Shown one piece after another: positions 55,501 through 64,000 of a stretch of DNA of 64,000 nt. Position 1 is the first letter of the stretch. The number at the start of each line of letters is the position of its first letter. Both the position numbers and the translations under genes were made by a program. The stretch is taken from contig CM119267.1 of assembly GCA_051294375.1 (NCBI GenBank), positions 22,569,486 through 22,633,485 on the forward strand, given 5' to 3'. Source of the DNA: Paraspadella gotoi. Taxonomy: Eukaryota; Chaetognatha. The notes under the pieces are model-generated. The model saw nothing but the letters and a program-made list of their open reading frames with translations, was not told the DNA's origin and did no database searches.

Positions 55501-58400
55501 TTTCTCTTATAATTATATGACTATGTAGCTATCTCTCTCTCTTTTCCCCAGTGCTGATTCATCGGAAAAAAAATGAGTCTGCAGCTGGTTCTGCAGGGGC
55601 TCTTTCTTTTTCTCTCTTTTCTCCTGCTGCTTCTGCTGCTGCTTTTTGATTTCTTTTTTTTTCTGGTCTCTCTCTCTTTCTCTCTTTCTCTACTCTCTCT
55701 CTTTCTTTCTCCTTTTTTTTTCTTTTGCGTCTGCTGATCAGCTTTATTTGACAATTGAAAAAGGTGTTTTTTTCTCTTTTAGAAACTGTAAGTGCTAACT
55801 TAATTTTCCTCGCGTACTTTATTTCTTCTTTAATTGACAATCGCAAAATTTTCCTTTCTGTTTATAAACTTAATTTTCTTTTCTCAAATTTAATTTTTTT
55901 TAAATTTTAGTATCAAAATTGTTTCTTTCTTTCCTTTCTATTTTCTTCCTTTCTATTCTTTCTTTTCTTTCTATTCTTTGTTTCCTTTCTATTCTTTTCT
56001 TTCCTTTCTATTCTTTCTTTCCGTTCTATTCTTTCTTTATATTTATTCTTTTCTTATTTTTCTTTCTGTTTATAAATTAATTTTCTTTTTCAAATTTGAT
56101 TTTTTTTAGTATCAAAATTTCTGTTGTCAATCCAGATTTTTTTTATGCGATTGTGACGATCCTTATGCTTTTAAGATTTTTTTTCTTTTAGTATTGACCA
56201 ATTTTTTCATACTTAAACCACCATTGGTAAAGTGAATTTTGTCCAGTTTTCATTGCATAATTTTTATTTAAAAGAAATTAAAAGGAAGGTTGAGCAGAAA
56301 AAAAATGATTTTTCCTAATATCTTTTGAAGGGAACAAAGCATAAAGGCGATGGTAAATTTGGCAATAGTATCAAATGAGCCATAATCTAGGGCAATACAG
56401 ACTAGAAATTCAACCTAGAGTAGCAAAATTATAATATTTAACATGATAAAATAATAAATTAACTTTTTAATGATTCTGAAAGAAAAAGGCTAAATTGTAA
56501 ACTAGTAAAAATTTAGTTTTTTGGATAAAAAAATTTTTTTTTTCAATGAAATATTTACTTGTCTGATTTTATAAGCATGCTTACAAAATTCTACAAAATA
56601 TTTTTCGCCCCCGTCACAGCCTAAGTATTTACCTTTTTTTCCCACCAGCAAAAGTACAACATGTATTTTATGTAGAGAACAGGGATGTTTACTGAAAGGA
56701 GCTGGCATGACGTTCAAACCTTCTTCACTTTGATGTTATTTTCAATAATAAATTGGCGAATTTTTTTAATTATTTAGCTCTCACAGGCTTCACAAAGACA
56801 TTACATTTTCATAATATCCTAATGTTAATGTAATTCATTATATTTTTTTATGAAGGAAAAAAAAACTAGTGGAAGAAAAATTTAGACGTGGGTACCATGC
56901 TTCAATCAAAAATTGTTAAATTTCTTAATTATACTTTCATATTTTTTAAATTTTAAAATCAAATTAAAATAAGCTCGATAAAAACCTATCTACACAAAGT
57001 ATAATTTTTTTAAATGTTTTTTTTTAAGGAGGTTAAAAATAAGAAAAACATGACAAATAATCTATACTAATTATATTCTTGTTTAACATTTATTTTCTAT
57101 CAGAATCCATCAAAAAAATTTAAAATTAATTTTTTTCTATATAGTAAATAATAATTTTAATTAGTAGTACCCTCAGAAGAAAGCATTTTTGACAAATATA
57201 TTTTAAACACTATAATCTATGCTCATATAGCATTTAAATTTCATCGGCTATTGGGTAATACAAATTCAATATCTTTCATCTAACCCGGATATGGATGCGC
57301 ACGAAAATTTCGACAAAAAGGAGAAAATACAGCAGACAAAGAAAGGCTATAGTACATGTGGCGTCTGTATTAATCAGTGGCCGTACAAAGCGAACACCCT
57401 TCTTCCGACTGAACCTTAAGGAAATGACCTAAAAAAAATTGCGGAAATAACTGTCATTAAAGCAAATATTAATGTATTAATATCAAAAATATATAATATT
57501 GCAAAAAGGCCGTGATGAACGTTTCCTAAACTAACCAACATGTGGGTGCGCGAGCCAAACCACGACTTTCAATCATGGCGGTCAACGCTAAGGAAGACGC
57601 CGATGCCAGTATGAGTCGGATCAAAGATTCTGTCGCTTCCGTCACGAAGGCGACGATAGCAGCCGACATTTTTGTCAAATTCAGTCCCCGATCCTAATAG
57701 CATCCAAAGATTGCGCCGAATTTCGGGCAGACAATTACTATAGTTGGACGAAATACTTCATTTAAAATAGGGAGTGCCCCACTCAATGGGGTGAGTCAAA
57801 AATTAGAATAATTACATGCTCAAACGAAAAATTTATACATTTAGCTCATAAAAAGTTGCTCTACACAAAGTATAATTCTTTTTTTAAATATTTTCATGAT
57901 AAGTGAGCTCAAAATAAGAAAACCGTAAAAAATCATCATCATCATCATCTTTCGATGATTTTATCATTTTTTTAATATTTTCACACACACTTTTTTATGC
58001 TCTATCAAGAATCCATCAAAAATTTTAGAGCATTTCATAAACACATATAACTACTGCCTTATATATTAAAAAACTAATATTTAATGTATTAAACACAGAC
58101 GTATATTGTGAAATTTTTTTGGGGAAAATTGATTGCTTAAATATTTAGTCAAGACAACTAAAAATACTTTGCCTAATAGTGAAATTTAATACTCTAGTCG
58201 CATTTAACACCTGAAGTTGATGTATAACCAATTCTGCCGAGATAAGGCGAACGTGTGTCAACAACTCTAATTCTAGAATAGCCCGACGAGATACATACTT
58301 TCCAAGGCAACAAGTTCGTCAAGGTCTGTTCTCAAACGAAGTGTATCCATTGCTGAGAGGTTTAGCTGGGTTGTTCGGGTAGCAAAAGAAAAAGTGCATT
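55501..58400 (+). repeat. Block duplicated after gap 2 (copy at 59756-64000)
   Basis: Matches 59756-60160 and then 61545 to the end of the window, with indels throughout the second copy. Contents are CT-rich blocks, dispersed AT-rich repeats, a possible exon (57537-57704) and low-complexity sequence. The plus-strand open frame at 58394-58645 is unrecognised. Confidence 0.85.
57537..57704 (-). CDS. Possible membrane-segment exon upstream of the channel
   Basis: On the minus strand, between an acceptor (GCTATTAG|GATCGG) and a donor (ATGTTG|GTTAGT), a frame is open and hydrophobic (LIRLILASASSLALTAM in this copy). The second copy (63160-63330) differs by single-base indels and reads in another frame as ERRIFDPTHTGIGVFLTLTA followed by MIKVVVWLATHM, also hydrophobic. 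One copy must carry errors. Position upstream of the channel exons and a membrane-like segment suggest its missing S1, but neither reading joins the 48584 exon in phase, so other exons would be needed. Low confidence. Confidence 0.25.
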
Positions 58401-59079
58401 GCTTGCCGGTGACTAATAAGGGTGCCTCGCCAAATATCAAGGGTTACAGGGTTCAAGTTTTTTTGTGCGCATACCAAGAGCCCGGCCTAAGAGCGATAAG
58501 ATTAATATATTTGCCTATGGTAATGGGGTGTGGACAATTCTGTCGATTCTCAAAATCTACGGTAACTGAACTGACTCTCGCGACGGTGCGAGTCTGTCAT
58601 GAAGAATGTAAAACGACAAACCATGATCTGTATAGGCGATCTTGATTGCGCCTTTCATTGTTTCCTTGCCTCTAAGATGGAACCAAAACAACTAAAACTT
58701 TAGAAGTCATTCTAAATTTCCACCTATCTTGAATTTCTTTACCCTAGGTTTGATATCATTAAATTCCTTCCCTCGACTAAGTGAAGCACTACTCTCCACC
58801 GAGTAGAGTCGAATCCTTGTAGAAGATATCTCCTCTAGGAGTTATAGCTGAGATGTCCTATACATTCGTGCTACTACTTTTTAAGTATCAGCCTCTATCT
58901 CGTAAAAATATTTGCTCAAACATGTAAGATCTTTTGAAACCATATCTTCAATATCAGTATAAGATATTATTTTTCCATAATATAGTGACTCGGCAATGTT
59001 CTCCGCGCCTCCTGCTTAAAATATGAGTTCTAAGAGATCCATTTTAAAATCTAGTTGCAAGTTTGGGTATACAAGTATA
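58401..59079. other. No gene recognised
   Basis: Mixed sequence. Frames are open on both strands around 58200-58650 without family resemblance. Ends at gap 2. Confidence 0.4.
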
Positions 59080-59104
59080 NNNNNNNNNNNNNNNNNNNNN
59101 NNNN
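59080..59104. other. Assembly gap (25 N)
   Basis: Run of N. The sequence after it restarts at a position equivalent to 48680. Confidence 1.
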
Positions 59105-60160
59105 CTGTCATCATGAATACCTACTAAATCTTGATTTAGAACAGGGTGGTCAAAAACTTTTAAAAAAATTCAACATTTTTCTAATAGAGATTTCCGTTCA
59201 AATCTGACTGCCCAACTTTACAAACGACATTGGGAGAAATTCCGGTAGAAAACAGTTGTAAAAACGCACGATTCCGATAGCGTTGCATCTCAAGAGGTCG
59301 ACTTTTTGTTCTTGTAGCATTTGATAAAAAATTTACTATCAAACAAACGAGGAGAAATGGACCACTCATCTCCGGAGGATATTCTAACCTCGTTTTTACT
59401 ATAGGAATGAAAGTGAAATTTCACTTTTTTAAAATTACAAATGTTACTTCAAATTATGAGATCCCAAAACCCTCGTGTCCCTAGAGCTCGACTTTTTTTT
59501 GCTGTTATGTGGTGTTATGTGGTGTTGCACATAAGTGGCGTCGTCGTCTTTGTTGTCGTCGTCGGCGTTCCAAATTATTGATCGCCTTTTTGATGATTAA
59601 ATTTTAGTGTATGAAGCTGAAAATTTATATACAGCTTCTCATCATCAATGTCCTTAAAATTGGGCCAGGACAGTTATTAAATATGTCTTGTTTACGTTTT
59701 ATTAAAACAAACAAATATCCTCTATTTTATTTTTATGTCTCCTTCTCTCTCTCTTTTCTCTTATAATTATATGACTATGTAGCTATCTCTCTCTCTTTTC
59801 CCCAGTGCTGATTCATCGGAAAAAAAATGAGTCTGCAGCTGGTTCTGCAGGGGCTCTTTCTTTTTCTCTCTTTTCTCCTGCTGCTTCTGCTGCTGCTTTT
59901 TGATTTCTTTTTTTTTTTTCTGTCTCTCTCTCTTTCTCTCTTTCTCTCTCTCTCTCTTTCTTTCTCTTTTTTTTTCTTTGCGTCTGCTGATCAGTTTATT
60001 TGACAATGAAAAAGGTGTTTTTTTTCTTTTAGAAACTGTAAGTGTAACTTTAATTTTCCTCGGTACTTTATTATTTTTTTAATTGACAATCGCAAAATTT
60101 TTCTTTCTGTTTATAAATTAATTTTCTTTTCTCAAATTTAATTTTTTAAATTTTAGTATC
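59105..60160 (+). repeat. Second copy of 48680-49322 joined to 55501-55915
   Basis: The two parts meet near 59750 within CT-rich sequence. The first part is nearly identical to its counterpart. The join skips the 6.2-kb mosaic. Confidence 0.85.
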
Positions 60161-60212
60161 TGATTTGAAAATGAAACAAAGTCTTGTACAGCAAACGATT
60201 TATATTTTATTT

Positions 60213-60269
60213 ATTGTTACAGGAAAAAGTTCGGCTTTTCATTCAAGCTTCATCAGTTGCTTTGACAAT
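60213..60269 (-). ncRNA. Degenerate hammerhead ribozyme (left arm)
   Basis: On the minus strand CTGATGA (60250-60256), a stem II with an AGCTT...AAGCC mispair, and GAAC in place of GAAAC. The cleavage triplet is not recognisable. The outer stem I pair ATTGT/ACAAT is kept. Broken by mutation or sequencing error. Confidence 0.5.
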
Positions 60270-61401
60270 TTCACAGTTTTCATGTTTTTCCAAATTAACT
60301 TGGAAGAGAGAGAGAGAGAGAGGATGAGAGAGAGAGAAAAGAGAGAGAAGAAATGGCCAACAAAGATAGAGACAGGACAGTGTGGTGAAATTGTGAGGAC
60401 AGGTTTTAAGTTAGTAGAGAGAGAGAGAGAGAATGTGAGGAAAAGAAATTAAAAATTTGTGAGATGAGGAGAGAGAGACAGAGAAGCAGAGGTTAATCAT
60501 TGGTAAGAGAAGTTACTATTAGAAAATGTACCCAACAATGTTATAAATTTTAATAAATAAGGACAGACTTAAACAAACTAAAAATATTTAAATTAATCAG
60601 ATAAATAATTAATAAAGGAGTGAGTTTAGATGGAAATTGAAATAAAGATGTTGAGGATAGGTTAGTGAAAGAAGTAGAGAGGAAAAAAATAAGAAAAAAA
60701 AAACGCTCAAAATGAGCGGCCCCCCCCGGGTCAACAATGGGGGATGCTGACGATTGTGGTCGGTCATTGGTTTGTCATAGCTGAGAGGCTATTGTGGGTG
60801 GAGTGCGAACATTGGACGGGTCCGGTAGAGACCCAGGCGGAAAGAGCCAAGTGGCACTCGGAATAATATCTCCAGCCTGATAAACCTGCCGACGCCCTCG
60901 TCTCGCCTTGGCGAGGGGGCGGTGTGTCTGATTTTTCGAGTTTTTGCAACGGTTTGAGCTCATTTTGAGCTTTCTTTTATCTTTTTTTTTCTTACTCTTT
61001 CACTTACCTTATTCCCTCAAACATCTATTCATTTTCATCTTAAACTTCCACTCCTTTATTAAGTATATTTATTCTGAATTAATTAAATATTTTAGTTTGT
61101 TAAGTTCTGTCTATTTATTTAAATTTATCATTGTTGTTATCATTTTCTAATTTGAACTCTTCTTACCAAATGTTAAACCTCTGCTTTTCTCGTGTCCTCT
61201 CTCCCTCATCTTCACAAAATTAATTTCTTTTTCCCTCACCATTCCTCTCTCTCTCTCTACTAAACTTAAAACCCGTTCTCACATTTCACCACTGTCCTGT
61301 CTCATATCTTTGTTGCCATTTCTTCTCTCTATTCTCTCTCTCCTCTCTCTCTCTCTTCTCTCTTCCAAAAGTTTAATTTGGGAAAACATGAAAAAACTGG
61401 A

Positions 61402-61457
61402 ATTGTCAAGCACTGATGAAGGCTTGAATGGAAAAGCCGAAACTTGTCTTGTACAAT
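61402..61457 (+). ncRNA. Type I hammerhead ribozyme (right arm)
   Basis: ATTGT (61402-61406), CTGATGA (61413-61419), stem II GGCTT...AAGCC, GAAAC (61439-61443), a two-base-pair stem III with loop TT, cleavage triplet GTC (61446-61448), and ACAAT (61453-61457) pairing with ATTGT. The part of stem I next to the core pairs poorly, so activity is less sure than for the 32014-32069 motif. Confidence 0.65.
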
Positions 61458-61544
61458 AAAATAAAATCGTTGCTGTAACAGGACTTTGTTTCCTTCAATT
61501 TTCAATTACCTAAAACAAAACGAAGAAAAGTTTCAATTCACAAT

Positions 61545-64000
61545 TTTTAGTATCAAAATTGTTCTTTCTTTCCTTTCTATTCTTTCTTTCCTTTCTATTC
61601 TTTCTTTTCTTTCTATTCTTTGTTTCCTTTCTATTCTTCTTTTCCTTTCTATTTCTTCTTTCCGTTCTATTCTTTCTTTATATTTATTCTTTTCTTATTT
61701 TTCTTTCTGTTTATAAATTAATTTTCTTTTTCAAATTTGAATTTTTTTTAGTAGTTCAAAATTTGTTGTCAATCCAGATTTTTTTATGCGATTGTGACGA
61801 TCCTTATGCTTTTAAGATTTTTTCTTTTTAGTATTGACCAATTTTTTCATATTAAACCACCTGGTAAAGTGAATTTGTCTATTTCATTGCATAATTTTTA
61901 TTTAAAAAGAAATTAAAAGAAAGGTTGAGAGAAAAAAATGATTTTTTTCTAATATCTTTTTTGAAGGAACAAAGATAAAGGGGGATGAAATTGGCAATAG
62001 TATCAAAATGAAGCCATAATCTTAGGGCACATACAAATACAATTTTAGATATTTTTGCTGAAACCTTTACAGAGTGAGTGTCAAATTATAATTAATTTTA
62101 AAACTAATGATACCCCATAAAAATAAATGAAAATTAAATTTTCTTTTAATGATTCTGAAAGAAAAAAGGCTAAATTGTAAACTAGTAAAAATTTAGTTTT
62201 TGGATAAAGAAAATTTTTTTTTCAATTAAATATTTACTTGTCTGATTTTATAAGCATGCTTACAAAATTCTACAAAATATTTTTCGCCCCGTCACAGCCT
62301 AAGTATTTACCTTTTTTTTCCACCAGCAAAAAGTAAACATTATTTTATGTTAGAGAACAGGGATGTTTACTGAAAGGAGCTGGATGACGTTCAACTCTTC
62401 ACTTTGATGTTATTTTCAATAATAAATTGGCGAATTTTTTAATTATTTAGCTCTCACAGGCTTCAAAAGACATTACATTTTCATAATATCCCAATGTTAA
62501 TGTAATTCATTATATTTTTTTATGAAGGAAAAAAAACTAGTGGAAAAAAAAATTAGAGTGGGTACATGCTCAATCAAAAAATGTTAAATTCTTAATTATA
62601 CTTTCATATTTTTTTAAATTTTAAAATCAAATTAAAATAGCTGATAAAAACCTGTCTACACAAAAATAATTTTTTTAAAATGTTTTTATTTTAAGGAGGT
62701 TAAAAATAAGAAAAACTACAAAATAATTATACTAATTATATTTCTTGTTAACATTTTATTTTCTATCAGAATCCATCAAAAAAAAATTTAAAATTAATTT
62801 TTTTTTCTATATAGTAATATAATAATTTTAATTAGTAGTAACCCTCAGAAGAAAGCATTTTGACAAAAATATATTTTAACACTAAATAGCATTTAAATTT
62901 CATCGGCTATGGGTAATACAAATTCAATATCTTTCATCTAACCCGGAATGGATGCGCACGAAAATTTCGACAAAAAGGAGAAAATACAGCAGACAAAGAA
63001 AGGTATAGTAAGTGGCGTCTGTATAATCAGTGGCCGTAAAGCGAACACCCTTCTTCCGACTGAAACCTAAGGAAATGACCTTAAAAAAATTGGGAAATAA
63101 CTGTCATTAAAGCAAATATTAATGTATTAATATCAAAATATTAATATTGCAAAAAGCCGATGAACGTTTCCTAAACTAACCAACATGTGGGTGGCGAGCC
63201 AAACCACGACTTTAATCATGGCGGTCAACGTAAGGAAGACGCCGATGCCAGTATGAGTCGGATCAAAGATTCTTCGTTCCGTCACGAAGCGACGATAGCA
63301 GCCGACATTTTTGTCAAATTCAGTCCCCGATCCTAATAGCATCCAAAGATTGCGCGATTTCCGGGCAGAAATTCTATTAGTTGGACGAAATACTTCATTT
63401 AAAATAGGGGTAGCCCCACTCAATGGGGTGAGTCAAAAATTTATAATAATTACATGCTCAAACGAAATTTTATACATTTAGCTCATAAAAAGTTGTCTAC
63501 ACAAAGTATAATTCTTTTTTAAATATTTTCATGATAAGTGAGTCAAAAATAAGAAAAACCGTAAAAATTCATCATCATCTTTCGATGATTTTATCATTTT
63601 TTTAATATTTTCACACACACTTTTTATGCTCTATCAGAATCCATCAAAAAATTTTAAGATTTCCAAAAAAAAAATTTTATAATGTAAAAAACTAATATTT
63701 AATGTATTAAACAAGACGTATAATGTAAATTTTTTTGGAAAATGATTGCTTAAATATTTAGTCAAGACAACTAAAAATACTTTGCTAATAGTCGAAATTT
63801 TATATTATCTCTGGAGTTGGTCCCTATTTAAACGACCTTTGGAATGTATTTGATTAAAAACAAAGATCGTGATTCCATAACGAATCGTTCAGCACACCTA
63901 ACTTGAATGCGAAGAAAATTAAAAATAGGCGCAGAACTTATTCCAAGACGCCATTGCAACAAGTTTAGCTGGTTCTTTGGTAGCAAAAGAAAAGTGCATT
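61545..64000 (+). repeat. Second copy of 55910-58400
   Basis: Same order of landmarks (the TTTCTTTCCTTTCTATTCTT block, TTGTCAATCCAGATTTTT, CGCCCCGTCACAGCC or its equivalent, AACTAACCAACATGTGGG, GATGATTTTATCA and AGCAAAAGAAAAGTGCATT), with many single-base indels. It diverges over roughly the last 200 bp before the window end. Confidence 0.85.

Larger units (their letters stand above)
60161..61544. mobile_element. Inverted-repeat element with hammerhead motifs, absent from the first copy
   Basis: The insertion has a 10-bp target duplication, TTTTAGTATC, at 60151-60160 and 61545-61554. The empty site is at about 55905-55915. Arms of about 550 bp (60165-60715 and 60960-61515) are imperfect inverted copies: ACAAAGTC, CGATTT, the hammerhead region, AGAAATGGC, GGACAGTG, GTTTTAAGTT and CAGAGGTT face each other. 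The 240-bp centre (60719-60955) is GC-rich and unique here. The right arm extends about 35 bp further. The layout resembles a Penelope-like element with inverted terminal repeats, or a non-autonomous relative. No reverse transcriptase is present. Confidence 0.75.

Noticed and set aside
60161-61544. Palindrome as a missed-adapter read artefact
   Set aside because: The inversion stops at the insert borders, a target duplication flanks it, and the centre is 240 bp of unique sequence. Not fully excluded, so kept as a refutation test.

Overview
The window is metazoan nuclear DNA, most likely from an invertebrate. It is AT-rich, and its genes are spread over many phase-consistent GT-AG exons inside introns full of microsatellites and dispersed repeats. 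I cannot name the species. Two 25-N gaps (24344-24368 and 59080-59104) are each followed by a second copy of sequence seen earlier in the window, so part of the window is probably alternative haplotype or poorly polished sequence.

Layout. 1-6060: a decayed Ty3/gypsy LTR retrotransposon on the minus strand (gag-like, protease, RT, RNase H, integrase). 6.1-16.9 kb: no recognisable gene; CT/GA tracts, a (CGA)n tract, an E2F-like site cluster, an NRF1-like palindrome and a 20-bp tandem repeat. 16905-20732 (+): an SLC16/monocarboxylate-transporter-like gene in eight exons. 23159-23287 (-): the C-terminal exon of an AMP-binding acyl-CoA synthetase-like protein, abutting a tRNA-related repeat. 24.4-26.0 kb: a noisy second copy of 22.5-24.1 kb. 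26-31 kb: dispersed and foldback repeats. 31703-35097 (+): a complete five-exon class II DYRK (DYRK2-like) kinase of 508 aa. Its first intron carries a 110-bp insert with a hammerhead ribozyme. 38749-48584 (-): six exons of a cyclic-nucleotide-binding-domain (CNBD) channel with a divergent S4; its 5' end is not resolved. 49.3-55.5 kb: a repeat mosaic with a 19-bp satellite in two opposite orientations. It is absent from the second copy after gap 2. 55.5-58.4 kb is repeated at 59.76-64.0 kb, where the second copy contains an extra 1.38-kb inverted-repeat element with hammerhead ribozyme motifs and a 10-bp target duplication.

The genes look unrelated (transport, acyl activation, kinase signalling, ion channel) and show no operon-like logic. 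The strongest leads are the hammerhead-bearing elements, the DYRK with a nine-cysteine insert in its kinase domain, and the CNBD channel whose S4 lacks the usual arginines. All exon models were assembled by eye from splice sites, reading phase and family resemblance.
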